The notes below the pieces were generated by a model. The model was not told the origin of the DNA. It made no database searches and was given only the letters and a program-made list of their open reading frames with translations. The translations under genes were made by a program, and so were the position numbers. A DNA stretch of 64,000 bases, from the NCBI GenBank assembly GCA_002914805.1, contig JXTB01000033.1:819160-883159 (forward strand). The letters are read 5' to 3'. This document shows positions 48,000 to 60,198 of the stretch, piece after piece; the stretch's first letter is position 1; the number at the start of each line of letters is the position of its first letter. Source of the DNA: Parasponia andersonii. Lineage: Eukaryota; Streptophyta; Magnoliopsida; Rosales; Cannabaceae.

Positions 48000-49740
48000 C
48001 ACTAGAAACGCCACCAGAAACGTTGGAGTCAGCCAAACTCAACCTCAAAGTGATGTTGCTATACAGATTAATCTCGCTCAGGATCAACAGACCGTGATCG
48101 CACCTGAGGAGAATATTATTCAAAGACAAGATTGCATGGATGATGCTCTAGCAAACCTTCAGTAAATCATTAATCAGATTAATAATTCTTTGAGGTGACT
48201 TGCTGAAAGACAGATGGTAACGCGACTACAATAGGAACGCCCCAAAGATCGTCCTACTCGGCTACCCGAAAAGAAGATTCAATTCCAAGAAGTAAGAAAT
48301 CGCGACCAATCCAAATTTTAACAGGAGCACTATGTAGATCGCACTTCTAAGGGAAAAGGCAAGGTCACATATTTACACATGAGTTTGGCATTGGAAGTTC
48401 TAACACAGATCGTGAACATAGACAACCTTCTCGTAGTGCTTTCACCAACTGCAATTATCTGAACAACGAACAGGATCGTTAATTGAGGAGTGTATTTGAA
48501 AGGATAAGCCGAGAGCCAAGGCAAAATTCTGCAGACCTAGGATAACACTTAGAACAATGACGTCAAAGAGGTTGTTATGAATGATCTGCATCGTATCATA
48601 ATGATTGAACTTCATCTCGTCGTTATTTTCCTTAAGTCTTCATGAAGGTCGCTGCAGACCCTGCCTGATCAACCCATCTTACGTCATAATAATAGCAACC
48701 AAAGATCACCCCTACCACTAGTAGGAGATAATGCCCTTCTTCCTAACATTGACGTTCATAATTTGATAATCGCATTAGATGTACTTGTTGGATGGCATAA
48801 TGAGCTGGCAGATAGATTTTCATCAATCGCCATTCAATGAAAAAGTTTGAGCTGTTGTACTTCCTATTTGATTCAAACTTCCCACCGTAAACACTTTTGA
48901 TGGGAAAACTGATCCATAGAACTATATGGATCACTTCAATGAACTGATAGAGCTCCAAGAGTCGATGACCTTACACGTTGCATGTGTTTTATTATAACTC
49001 TCACAGGTGCAGCAAAGAAGTAGTTTCGAGGACTTCAACCTGGTTCGATCTCGTCCTTGCAATAATTTCAGACTGCATTCTTAAGACAATTACAGACTGC
49101 AAAGAACTAGACTATTCTATTAATCAGCTTGTCTGCTATTCGTCAAGATCCAGAGGAAACTCTGTGATCGTATCTCAACCATTTTACTTCAAAGCGAAAA
49201 ACAACAACCCGCCTGAAAGAAAAGTATTGACTTTAATGATAGCTGGAATGCAACCAGAGACCAAGCTCTGGGAAGATTTGTTAGAGTGAGAAAGTAGGAC
49301 TCTTGAAGACTTCTACAGGAGAGTTGGTTGATATCTAAGAGTAGAATCTTCTCGAGAAAATCTTCATAAGATAGAGAGGAAAAGATACAACCAAGAAGAC
49401 CACCACAACAACTAATGGTAACAATAATAAGAAGTCAAAGAAGAGGAAGAATAAGCAATCAGCTGAAAAGCAGCCCAAACCAAAGAAGCAAGAAATTCTA
49501 AGGGCTCCCCTGTTGTTCAACAACTACACCGAATTGAGTACACCCATAGATCATATTTATACGGTCATAAATCAACAAGAGCAATATCATCAGCAGGGGT
49601 CGATAAAGCGGGATAGAGCAAAAAGCAATCCCAATAAGTTTTGTCGATATCATAATGATATTGGACATCACACTAATAACTATTATGCTCTAAAAGATGA
49701 GATTGAAAGGTTAATCAAAGAAAGACAGCTGCAATAGTAT
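48000..49740 (+). pseudogene. gag region of Tat-type element (fossil)
   Basis: Diverged gag-like sequence ending in a CRYHNDIGHHT...YALKDEIERLI motif, the form found at the end of gag in Tat-group elements. Coordinates rounded. Broken. Confidence 0.65.
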
Positions 49741-49749
49741 ATCAGGTAG

Positions 49750-50760
49750 GACAATGGAGGTTTACATTAATAACATGTTAGTGAAGTCAAAGAAAGCTGA
49801 AAATTACATCAAGTACCTTGATAAGATGTTCAAAATTCTTCAAAAATATCAGATAAAGCTGAACCCCCAGAAGTATGCATTTGATATAAGATCTAAGAAG
49901 CTTTTGGGATTCATAGTCAATCAGCTAGTTATCGAAGTTAATCCTCAAAAGATCCAAGTATTGATTAACATACAATCACCTCGCAAACCTATATATGTGC
50001 AGAGCCTAGTAGAAAGAGTGGTTACACTAAGCCAATTTATCTTAAGATTAACTGACAAATTCCAACCATTCTTCGAGGTACTAAAGTGATCGAAAAAGTT
50101 CAAGTGGACAGAGAAATATGAGCATGCATTCCAAGACTTGAAGAAAAACTTAGGTTCTCCTCCACTCTTGTCGAAGCCAAAACCAGCGGGAAAATTGTAC
50201 ATGTATCTTGATGTTTCCAAATATGAGACAAGTGCTACGTTAATTCAAAAAGAAAAAAATATACAGCGACCTCTGTATTATGTAAGCAAAAGACTACTAG
50301 ATATCGAAACGAGATATCTAGAGATAGAGAAGTTAGCACTAGTACTTGTTATCACATCTAAGAAGCTTCGAGCATATTTTCATGCACACTCCATCGAGAA
50401 TTTCACAAACTTTTCATTGAAACAGGTTTTGCAAAAACATAAAGTGTCAGGAAGATTATTCAAATGGCAGTTAAGTTGAGTCAATTCGACATCAATTTTC
50501 GACCTCACACTGTGATTAAAGATCGCCAAACGAAAAATAGAGCTAGTGTGAGTTTGATGTTAATCAGTCTAGAAAGGTATAATATTCATTACGTACTTCG
50601 CTTTGGATTTTTAGCAATGAATAATAAAGTAGAATATGAAGTAGAATATGAAGCATTAATTATTAGACTTAAGCTTGTACAAGAGATAAAGTTAGAGATA
50701 ATCGAGATGTTCAGTTATTTCCAATTATTTATTATTAAGTAATTGGTAATTACCAAGCAA
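49750..50760 (+). pseudogene. RT / RNase H region of Tat-type element (fossil)
   Basis: Reverse-transcriptase end (YINNMLVKSK, KYQIKLNPQKYAF, KKLLGFIV) is followed by FKWTEKYEHAFQDLKK, then the RNase H part (LYMYLDVSKYETSATLIQ, RPLYYVSKRLLDIETRY). A second RNase-H-like segment comes after it (RFGFLAMNNKVEYE, EALIIRLKL), the feature that points to Tat. Coordinates rounded. Broken. Confidence 0.82.
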
Positions 50761-51109
50761 GAAGAGGGAAGGTGTTTGCCTATCTACAAGAAGTACAACA
50801 TCTTTTGTCAATGTTTACTACATATAGTATTCAGCTACTATCTCGTAGAAAAAATAGCTAAGCAAATGCCTCAGCTAAATTAGACTCGACGAAAGATGTG
50901 GCGTTACTGATGTTGATAACCACCATCGATATACTCGTGTAAGTGAGAAAAATTTACTAGTTGGCTCACACCTATGGTTGAGGGACACCTCTCTAGGTTG
51001 AGAATATATGCACTTCATGGTCGAGACATATCCTTATAAGATTAAATGTAACTATGCGACTTCAATGAGATCTTTATTCAGTTGATCATACCTTGACAAG
51101 ATTTCTATT

Positions 51110-51480
51110 AGATCCTTGAGCTCATTATATTCAATCTTCTTTATTATATATAAGCTCTCTATTATGTGATCTCTCCCTCTATATTCGAGCTCCTTATTAC
51201 AAGAGCTCTTCATTATATTCGAGCTCCTTAATATCTTTGATTTCAACGAAATCTTCACTCTATTTCTTAGACCTTCAAGATCTTTGGATTATTGAGCTTT
51301 TTATTATGCAAGCTCTTCACCATGTTTGAATTTATTATCTTCGACCTAGACGAGATCATCACTCAGTTTCAAAAAAACCTCGACCAGAACTATACTTAAT
51401 CATTGAGCTCTCCATATTTGAGCTCTATTATATTCGAGCTCCGTCATATTCCAGCTCCCCAAGTACGAGCTCTTTATACT
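51110..51480. repeat. Degenerate GAGCTC-centred repeat cluster
   Basis: Seven or more GAGCTC cores, often as ATATTCGAGCTCCTTA or AAGAGCTCTTC, at irregular spacing with TATTATAT-like linkers. Too irregular for one clear unit length. Confidence 0.6.
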
Positions 51481-52860
51481 ATATGAATTTTCATTGTTAC
51501 TATCAGTAATTCTTCTCAAGTCTCTTTATCTTATATCGACTATTATGTGACTATTAGCTCATAGGGTATCTTCATATATTTCGATGACTCTGTCAATGAA
51601 AATTTATGTATTTTCTTCTTGCGATCTATCTTTATTCTTACGCATCGTTTACTTACAATTTTATGGAAGTTATTGCAACACTATAAAACTGTAAGGATTA
51701 TTCATTATTTGAATTGATCAATAAAGGCATTATTCCTTCAATTCATCATCTTGATATGTCTTATTCTATTAGTTCATCTTTTATAGTTTTATGACTGTCT
51801 TCGAACACCATAAAACTCGGGGGGCAGTAGGATCAGATTATGTAATTTCTTACTCACTTTTTAAGGAACTATGCAAGCATTCATATTAAAGGAGTTAGAA
51901 TTTTGGATCGCCGAATTTCTAAAATTCCTAAAAATCTTATAATTTTCTCCTCGCTTCATGGCTTAGCATGTCTTATTACGTGATATTCCTCTTCTAACAA
52001 ACAAGTGACTAAGAAAAATATCTATAGTTTGATGTGATATATTGCCATTCATTCTATTTTGACATAGAACTTTTGAAAAATGTATTTGAGTTTAGATCAC
52101 TTATGCTTGCTATTTTTCATAAGTGACCTAATCTATCCTACTACTTAGACCCCATTTTAAGTTATTGGATTCGAATCATAAGAGCGTAAAGATTGATCTA
52201 ATTTATTTTTAAGTTATCGACATGAAATGAAATTTTGAATCTTCAGAATGACCTAATAGTTTCCACAGGTTTATACCTTATAGAAGATTTTTAAATATGG
52301 AACCTCAAATTAATATGCAAGATAGCCTAACGATTTCTATGATTTACATTCAATTGAATAACGAGCTAAAGATCTATGCTATAAGATAGCTTGATTCTTA
52401 TTTTATGAAGCAAAATATCTTAAGAAAATACGAGCTCAGCCAAAAACCATGCGACCTAAGGGTCTGGTATCTTTTTTTTCTTACATCTTTCTTTACTTTC
52501 AATATTTTTTGGATTTTCTAATATTTTGCAGGAAAATTCGAAATATGACACTCTTTTAAACTATTAAAAAGCATAAAAGGAGTTCACGTTATTCACTAAT
52601 TCAACTACTCCGAGCTACTCTTTAATGACATAGGTGTCATCAACTGTCTTCAGGATAGTACACATTACTTTGTTTTTTGGCGACTTCATTAACCACCTTT
52701 AGGATTTTAACGAAAAAGTATCATGTCTAAATCAAGGCGTTCAGAATACGAAACATAATTATACAATGCAAGCATTATTACAAATTTATAGTTGAGAAAA
52801 GGTCTTCTTTAAAAAATTTTGCAGTCTCTTCAACGCTCTACTAGTAAACAATCGCAATGA

Positions 52861-52936
52861 CAATGATATGATTCTTAAGTATTTCCTACTTCTTTATACA
52901 ATGATATGATTCTTAAGTGTTTCCTACTTCTTTATA
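52861..52936. repeat. Two-copy tandem duplication, 38-bp unit
   Basis: Units 52861-52898 and 52899-52936 begin CAATGATATGATTCTTAAGT and differ at one base. Confidence 0.88.
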
Positions 52937-53295
52937 AGTTTAATGAAAGATTAATGAGATCATTTTTTAATCATATACTTCACTTTTGCTCTTGCTATTG
53001 GAGAAGTGATGTTTTTCAGTACACTAAGAGTTCGATCTTTATTCTACTCACAAAAGGTTAACTCATCTATCTATGAGAAAAAGATGTCAATAAGAGTATA
53101 GTGGTACTATTTGATCACTACTTTATACCTATCAACTCAATCGTCGACATCGACAAAGAAGAATCAAGAGAACTTACAACAAGTTCAATTGAAGACTTGA
53201 GCAGAAACTATGGATTATAATGTCATGCGGCCAACTATTTTATCGACAAAAACTTTCAATATGTCAAGGACGCATCAAAAGATGTGGGCTATTAT

Positions 53296-53763
53296 TGTGT
53301 AGTTTTTTTACCACTACAAATAGTTGACTTACTTAATCCCTAAAAAATGCAACTAGCTAATTAAGGAGAAAATAATTACCCATTATTATGTAGTTACCTA
53401 ATCTCAATATTATATTGTATTTTATTATGTAGTTTCCTATTCATAAAATTGAGAAACCTAAAGTCACCCTCACGTATATAAAGGGGACTTAATCTCATAA
53501 TTTTTTATCTCACAGTCATCTCACAATTACTTCATTATACACTCTCTCTGTAATTCTCTCTTTGTTTTCACCTTAAGACTTAGAGAAATCCTTGTAATTC
53601 TACAGAAAATAATGAAGAACAGTAGACGTAGGCTCATCTTTTTTGGGGTTGAACCATTATAAAATTCTTGTCTTCTTATTTGCTTTGCTTTATCAACTCT
53701 TTTTACACACAAACCACATTTTACAATTTCCTAAATTCATTGTTGATAAAACCTCCGTCAACA
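53296..53763 (+). repeat. 3' LTR of Tat-type element
   Basis: About 468 bp, partner of 47462-47932, starting TGTGTAG and ending CAACA. A purine-rich stretch (AAAAGATGTGGG) lies just before it and may be the PPT. Confidence 0.85.
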
Positions 53764-53768
53764 ATTAT

Positions 53769-55500
53769 ATATTAAAATATCTATAATCAAATTGCGAAGG
53801 AGATATAATAAGAGCTAGAATCCTAAACGATGGATTTGCTCATTTTGTTCAATATGTAAAACAGTTAATTCTCAATTTCATCAAAACTCATATTTGTTGT
53901 GTATTTAATCTTTGAATATAAGATTTTTATTTTTTTAAGGAATTAATTTCATTATATACTCATATGAAGATTATCGTAACAAGTCAGGCTATATAAACTT
54001 TTTTATAATGAGAATCAGAAAATTGATTCTACTTTTGACAAAAAAAAATAAACTAAAAATAACAAAACAAAAGCGATCCCATCAATGATCTTTGAAAAAA
54101 AAAAAAAAAAAAAAAAACTCTATAACAGATGTAGTAGAGTTCTTCAATATACTTATTTTGATTTTTCTCTATCTGAATTAATACTTCTGATTGATTTATT
54201 AGAAATGTTTCTGCAAATTCGATCTAAGATGGTAAAGTTCTCTATATTTGAATTATAAATAATACATAATTAAATGATAATTACCATGCCAATAAAATAA
54301 AAAACACTAATAGAAACTAAAATAACTACAAATCTAGATATATGTGGACATATATTTTAACAAATGGAAAGATTATTTGAAAAAAAAAATAAAAAAGAAA
54401 TACGAGAAAATAAAATGAAACCAACCCATACCGCCAAAATAAAAAACCCCTTTTCTGGTATAGTGAAGGCACCTACTAAAATACTCTTCAAGAATAGAGA
54501 CAAAGAAGAGAGATCAATGTGTGGGATCACCATATTCTTTTTTTAATCAAATATGAGTTTTTATTATTGAAATTTGATTCTTAAAATTGCCTAATCATCT
54601 ATTAGGATTCACTTATATCCTTAAGTAGTGCATTCCTACTCTTTTACACTAATTCCTGAAAATAGTCGGTTACTAATGTCATTTCTTATGTGATACAGTG
54701 ATAGTAATTTATAATGTTAAATCAACCAAGTTATTTTTTAAGAAAAAATTTAACATTTTTCCATAAACAAAATTTTGGATATTGGCTTAAAATTCTCGAG
54801 TTCATAGAGTCAGATACAATAAGCTAGTTCAAAGGTGTCGCAGAATATGTTGTTACATATTTTTTGCTTATTTGTAGTTGAAGTGTGTCGCGTAATATGC
54901 TCTTACATATATTTTGCGTATTTCTTCTTCTTCGTTTTTTTACTTCTAATGTTGTGGTTAACTAAACGACGAAGCTTTACATAATTTAGATAGATTTATT
55001 TTAGGAGTTAATGGTGAGTTTATATAGTTGGAAAAATTTCTTTTCTCGTTGAAATATTTTGCAAGGAGTGTTAAATCCATTTCTCTTTTTTTTTTTTTTA
55101 CTTTGATTCTGTTTCACTATTAACATGTGAATTTTATTAAAATATCTCACGTTATAATAATAATTATTATAAAGCATAGTAAAATTCATATCTGTAATCT
55201 AATAAAGTGAAAAAGATGATAAATTTAGCATTCCACATATTTTATTGTAAACTTTTTATTTATTAGTAGTATTAGTCATTCTCTCTTTTAACTCTCAACT
55301 CTCGTTACTTGATATGTATTTCCATTAAGATGTCTCATATTTTAGCAATATTATATTATATTGAAAAGTGGACACGTCAAATAATGAGACAATGTAATAA
55401 GAAAAAGTGATTTAGCATTCTTCTTCTTCTTTTCTTTCTCTAATAAATAGGGTAAATAGCTCCTCTATCTTAGTAATATCAACTTCTTCACATTATAATA
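53769..55500. other. Intergenic, no gene seen
   Basis: AT-rich sequence with a poly-A run (54095-54116). No coding region recognised. Confidence 0.55.
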
Positions 55501-55861
55501 AGGGATAATTACAAAAAAAAAAAAAAAAAAAAAAAAATTCTAAAGTATGATATTTTTATAATTTTAACTTTATTTTTGACTTAGGCAAAATTAAATCTAC
55601 CTATTTCAAATTTTTATACATTTATATTTTTTTATACAAATTAATTATTTGTGCTAATTTTTTTAAGTTATTTTGAATAGATTTTTTGTTGACTAAATTA
55701 TCAATTCAGAATTTCTTTTTATTGAGAAATTTGTTAATAAATTTATATTAAAAAATACTAATTTATGGATATTTAAAATATTGAGATACAAATCAAAATA
55801 AAAAATATGACTAAATTTAGAATAACTATACTTGTGAGTATTTTTTTTTTAACAAAACCCT
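55501..55861. mobile_element. Promoter-proximal MITE-like foldback repeat
   Basis: Left end AGGGATAATTACAAAAA, right end TTTTTAACAAAACCCT. Inner arms are imperfect inverted matches: ATTCTAAAGTATGATATTTT (55537-55556) against the complement of the segment near 55788-55825 (TATTCTAAATTTAGTCATAT). About 360 bp, no coding capacity. It ends about 57 bp before the CYP78A TATA box. Confidence 0.45.
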
Positions 55862-55917
55862 TTTAATAATAAAAAAATAAGAAAATAAATAGAAATTATA
55901 AGGCTTTTTCTTCACTC

Positions 55918-55925
55918 TATATAAA
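55918..55925 (+). promoter_or_regulatory. TATA box of CYP78A
   Basis: TATATAAA in CACTCTATATAAACCCGC, 106 bp upstream of the start codon. This gives a predicted 5' UTR of about 70-80 nt, with the ATG in the favourable context GCCATGG. Confidence 0.7.
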
Positions 55926-56030
55926 CCCGCTTCCATCGCTTCATATTTTTCAACCCAAAAGAGAAAAACCAACGTTTCTTATCTCTCGCTCTCCAAAAAG
56001 TGCTCAGTCAAGTGAGTTTGAGCTTCCGCC

Positions 56031-57951
56031 ATGGAAACACAGATAGAAAGTTTCTGGGTTTTAGCTCTTGCCTCAAAATGCTCAACCTTCTCTTCCCAAA
56101 ATACTCTCCTCATCATCGTCCTCATCTGCGTGATTTGGTTTTCAATCTCTCTCCTCTACTGGGCACACCCCGGTGGCCCTGCTTGGGGTCGATACCGTTA
56201 CAAAAACAGAGCCCAGAAAAAAACCACTTCTTCTAATACTCCTAATGCTATTATTCCTGGGCCAAGAGGCTTCGCAGTAATCGGAAGCTTCAACCTCATG
56301 GCTAACCCGGCTCACCGCCGGCTCGCCACCGCGGCGGACCGGTTCGGGGCTAAGCGGCTCATGGCTTACAGCCTGGGCGAGACCCGGGTCATTGTGACGT
56401 GCAATCCGGACGTGGCTAAAGAGATTCTAAACAGCTCTGTTTTCGCGGACCGACCCGTTAAGGAATCGGCTTACAGCCTAATGTTCAATCGAGCTATCGG
56501 GTTCGCTCCGTACGGGGTTTACTGGCGGACCCTCCGACGAATCGCGGCGACCCACCTGTTCTCGCCGAAACAAATCTCCGCCTCGGAGGGACAGAGGTAC
56601 GGAATCGCTTCTCAAATGGTGTCCGAAATTTCACGTCGTATGAGCACCGGTTTGAGAAACGACGATGGGTTTTGTGTCGTTCGGGATGTACTCAAGCGGG
56701 CCTCGCTTCACAACATGATGGGCTCCGTCTTCGGACGTGAGTACGAGTTGGGCTCGGCGTCTAATGCGGAGAGTGATGAGCTTGGTCAGTTAGTGGATGA
56801 AGGTTACGAGCTGTTGGGGAAGCTTAATTGGTCTGACCATCTTCCTTGGCTTGGTTCGTTAGACCTTCAAAGAATCCGGTTCAGATGCTCCCAATTGGTC
56901 CCGAGAGTGAACCGGTTCGTGACCCGGATTATTCAAGAACACCGAACCAAATCTTTGGGTACCAAGACCACCCATGATTTTGTTGATGTTCTTCTCTCTC
57001 TTCATGGCCCCGATAAATTATCAGACCACGATATGATCGCGGTTCTTTGGGTAAGCAAATCAAAATTAAAAATTAGTGTAGCATTTCGGCAACACTACTA
57101 TTTTTTGGTCAAATATAACAAACAATAAAAATAAAAGGTATATTTATTTTTCATGCATATTTGTACTTCAAGTCGTTGAGTTTATAATAAAGTAGTGTGA
57201 AAATAAAAATGCAGCAGTTGTTAGAACCTGAATGGCCCAAAATAAATCCTCTACTCTTTTTCTTTTACGTTTTCTTTTTATTTTGTCAAAAAATCTTGTT
57301 AATTTTGTTGTGATAATTTTACCATAGGAGATGATATTTAGAGGAACCGATACCGTGGCGGTTTTGATCGAGTGGATACTCGCGAGGATGGTACTCCACC
57401 CGGACGTCCAATCAAAGGTGCAGGATGAGCTTGACCAAGTCGTGGGAAGATCACGGCCGTTGACACAATCAGATATTCCATCGCTGGTTTACCTGCCTGC
57501 GGTAGTTAAAGAGGTGCTGAGGCTACACCCGCCGGGCCCACTTCTCTCGTGGGCCCGCTTGGCAATCATGGACACTGTGGTTGACGGGTATCACGTGCCT
57601 GCTGGGACCACAGCAATGGTAAACATGTGGGCCATCACTAGGGACCCACGAGTGTGGTCCGACCCACTAGAGTTCGACCCGGAAAGGTTCGCTACACGGC
57701 GGGAAGCTGACGTGGACTTTTCAGTTATGGGTTCCGACCTGAGGCTGGCGCCATTCGGGTCGGGTCGTAGGACTTGCCCCGGAAAGGCGCTGGGCTTGAC
57801 CACGGTCATATTCTGGGTGGGAGCTTTGCTGCATGAATTCAAGTGGGTCGGATCGGATCATGACCCGGTGGATCTATCCGAAGTGCTGAGGCTTTCATGT
57901 GAAATGGCAAAACCTCTGGCTGTGAAAGTGTGTCCTAGGAGAATTGCGTGA
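56031..57951 (+). CDS. CYP78A: Cytochrome P450 CYP78A, two exons
   Basis: Plant P450 monooxygenase of the CYP78A subfamily, ER-anchored. It works with NADPH-P450 reductase; the physiological substrate of these enzymes is not settled. Family members such as KLUH/CYP78A5 and the A6/A8/A9 group promote organ and seed growth. Exon 1 is 56031-57050 (340 codons) and exon 2 is 57328-57951, with a phase-0 intron (GT-AG) at the position usual in this subfamily, giving 547 aa. A hydrophobic N-terminal anchor (about 25-43) is followed by the subfamily mark [10 protein letters not shown] (44-53) and the Pro-rich hinge PGPRGF. Helix I reads FRGTDT (344-349), ExxR is E402-R405, PERF is 458-461, and the heme loop is [11 protein letters not shown] with Cys490. 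All key residues are present and no defects were seen. The N-terminal signature leans to the A6/A8/A9/A10 group; the exact orthologue is uncertain. It is much richer in GC than its surroundings. Confidence 0.96.
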
Positions 57952-58059
57952 GAGAGAAGAGCGAAAGGATCGAATAACACCTATAAGAGAACAGAATTGT
58001 AAAAATGTACAGGTGTTGCTGTTGTTTTTGTGTTTTTCGTTTGTTTTTACGTACAACTT

Positions 58060-58107
<48 letters not shown>

Positions 58108-58649
58108 CTGTGTAATTATCTCTCACATCTTTGTGAATTGTGATCCTGATCTTGATCATAATCATCTTGATGTGATCTTCCACTTGGGTTCGTGAAATTT
58201 GGTGCGATACAGTTATGTAAACTAATAATTAACGTGTGCTTTCCTTTTAGAAATATACTTTGGTTAAAGTTTTATTTCTTCGAATGTATTATCCTTTTAT
58301 TTGGTTACTATTATGCACTTGAATCAGATCTTTTTCTTGACGATTCTTTTAATCTTTGCGACAGAAAAGTATTTCTAATGTATTCTTACATCTTAGAATA
58401 TTGACTGTTAACTAAATTTGCTTTAGAAGAGATTGGCTCCCGATATTGTTCTTGCTATAAATATCAATCTCTATCATAGTTCCTATATTTTAGAACGAAC
58501 AAGACAACTTTTCCGAACAGAAATATTGTTCTCTATACGAGACCTAGCTAAATCAATTTCAAATAAAGAGATACCAGATTTGTTTGCAATATTTTTATTT
58601 TTTATTTTTAAAAGAGAAATAAATAGGAAAAATATATAATCAAAAGAAA
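57952..58649. other. CYP78A 3' flank
   Basis: Expected to hold the 3' UTR. A (TA)n run lies 110 bp after the stop codon (58062-58105). No clear polyadenylation signal or further gene. Confidence 0.5.
58062..58105. repeat. (AT)n microsatellite, 44 bp
   Basis: Uninterrupted AT run within the likely 3' UTR or immediate 3' flank of CYP78A. Confidence 0.95.
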
Positions 58650-59180
58650 ATAATCAAAATCACCCCCTCTATTATGGCTAAATGCTTCAAAAAATCCTCT
58701 GTTCTCAAAAAATACAAAAATATCCATCTATTTTTTTCAAAATAGAAAAAAGTATACCCTATGTACTTTTTTGTCAAATTTTTAACCAATTTATTTTCTA
58801 AACGATAATAATATCCTATGAGATATTAAAATCTAAATTCTAACTCTTTATAAAAAAGAAAAGTACATAAAAGAATATTATCAACAAAAAAATTATCAAT
58901 ATTTCCTAGAGAAATTTTGTTTTTAATAGTATGAAAAACAAATTGTAATTTTTTCGTTTTCTTCAAAATGAAAACAATTAGATAATAATAGAAGAGTTTG
59001 AGAATAAGTTTTTAAAATGATATAAGGGTATTTTAGATATTTCATATTATAATTTTGACCAAAAGAGTAGAAGGGTATACTTTTTCATGAAAATAGAGAG
59101 GATACTTTTGGGGTTTCTAATAAAAGAGGGGTTTGTGTGGTACTTAATCATCCTAGAGGGTTTTTGGGATTAACCCAAAA
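58650..59180. mobile_element. Foldback MITE-like repeat, about 0.53 kb
   Basis: Arms of about 100 nt are imperfect inverted complements. The left arm runs from CAAAATCACCCCCTCTATTATGG-like sequence to AAAAAGTATACCCT (58755). The right arm runs from AGGGTATACTTTTT (59072) to the GAGGGTTTTTGGGATTAACCC end. No coding capacity. Target duplication not defined. Confidence 0.6.
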
Positions 59181-59708
59181 TAAAAATGTAACAAAGAAAA
59201 TTCAATTTTCATTATTAATTGATTAATTTTTATGTGTGCCTAAAGGAAGAAAGAGTTTCTCCTATTCTTCACCATATTCTCCAATTTTTAGGTTTTACAA
59301 AATATATCATGTTAAGGATGAGACAAGCTCAGTTATTGAATCGTTGTTTAAGATATTTGGTACTGTATGCTTCACCACAGCACAAGAAAGTTTAGTTAGT
59401 ATTATATTATGACGATCAATTTATACTATTTTTCTCAGCTGCTTTTCTTAATTACAAAGACAGATAATAAACTGATAATGTTCACATTTGTTCTTGTACA
59501 CATTTATGTTTTTTTTTTTTTTTTGGCAAAAGAAGAAAGAAGACATCTAAATATAACATAGACATATTCCATCTAAGTTGCAGTTCCCTAATAGAAATTC
59601 ACACGTACAACCAACTCCCAAAATTTCATAAATAGACCAAAAGAGTGTATTAAGGTTCATACAACGTAGCAGAAAAAATCCGTAAAGTAAAAGCCGGGAA
59701 ATATTTCA

Positions 59709-59756
<48 letters not shown>

Positions 59757-60198
59757 CCAAAAAGGCCAAACAACATATAGCAATCCGTCAGGAAAGCACC
59801 AATATTCCAGCAAATACCTCATTAAAACCTAATAATTAAAGTAAAACTCGGTGAAGAAGAAAAAAGAGTGGAAGGAGTGCAATAAATGGGAAGTCATATA
59901 TAACCCCTAATGAAGGTCGTAGAAAGGAAAGGGAGACATTATCTCTATAAAGCAGTGGAAGACAAAAGTCAGGACAGAGAGGCCAAAAAGATCTATATCT
60001 ATATTAGAGTTTAGCTTAAGAGGATTGTCTAAAAATATTTTGGAACCCTTCCTTGTAAATTTGAGAGATACAAAATTCTTTTGTTCATTCTGAGATTACA
60101 CACCACTCCCAAGCACGTCCAAGCCACCAGCAGGGACATTCAAAGATCGTTGCCTTCCGAAGAAGGCTATATATATATTCTATATATATATATATATA
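59181..60198. other. Intergenic, unclassified
   Basis: No gene recognised. (AT)n followed by (GT)n at 59711-59756. The 59760-60170 part is less AT-rich, with a CTATAAAG box near 59955. It could be an LTR fragment, but no partner was found. Confidence 0.4.
59711..59756. repeat. Compound (AT)n(GT)n microsatellite
   Basis: AT run 59711-59744 followed by GT repeats to 59756. Confidence 0.95.

Larger units (their letters stand above)
50761..53295 (+). other. 3' internal region of Tat-type element
   Basis: About 2.5 kb between the RNase H area and the 3' LTR without recognisable domains. It holds a cluster of GAGCTC-centred short repeats (51110-51480) and a 38-bp tandem duplication (52861-52936). 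A long non-coding 3' region is usual in this group. Confidence 0.6.
47462..53763 (+). mobile_element. Ty3/gypsy LTR retrotransposon, Tat type, broken
   Basis: Insertion of about 6.3 kb with two LTRs (47462-47932 and 53296-53763) and a 5-bp target-site duplication ATTAT (47457-47461 and 53764-53768). Internal order is gag, zinc-knuckle-like motif, reverse transcriptase, RNase H and a second RNase-H-like segment. The second RNase H and a long non-coding 3' region are typical of the Tat (Ogre/Retand) group. The coding part is reduced and broken in many places (well over ten by eye); an integrase was not recognised. LTRs differ by about 12% by eye, so it is older than the copia element. Confidence 0.88.

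Noticed and set aside
49041-49058. GGTTCGATC resembling a tRNA T-loop
   Set aside because: No acceptor or anticodon arms around it; it lies in the gag region of the Tat-type element. No tRNA, rRNA or other RNA gene could be supported in the window.
57591-57842. 83-codon minus-strand frame
   Set aside because: Shadow of CYP78A exon 2.
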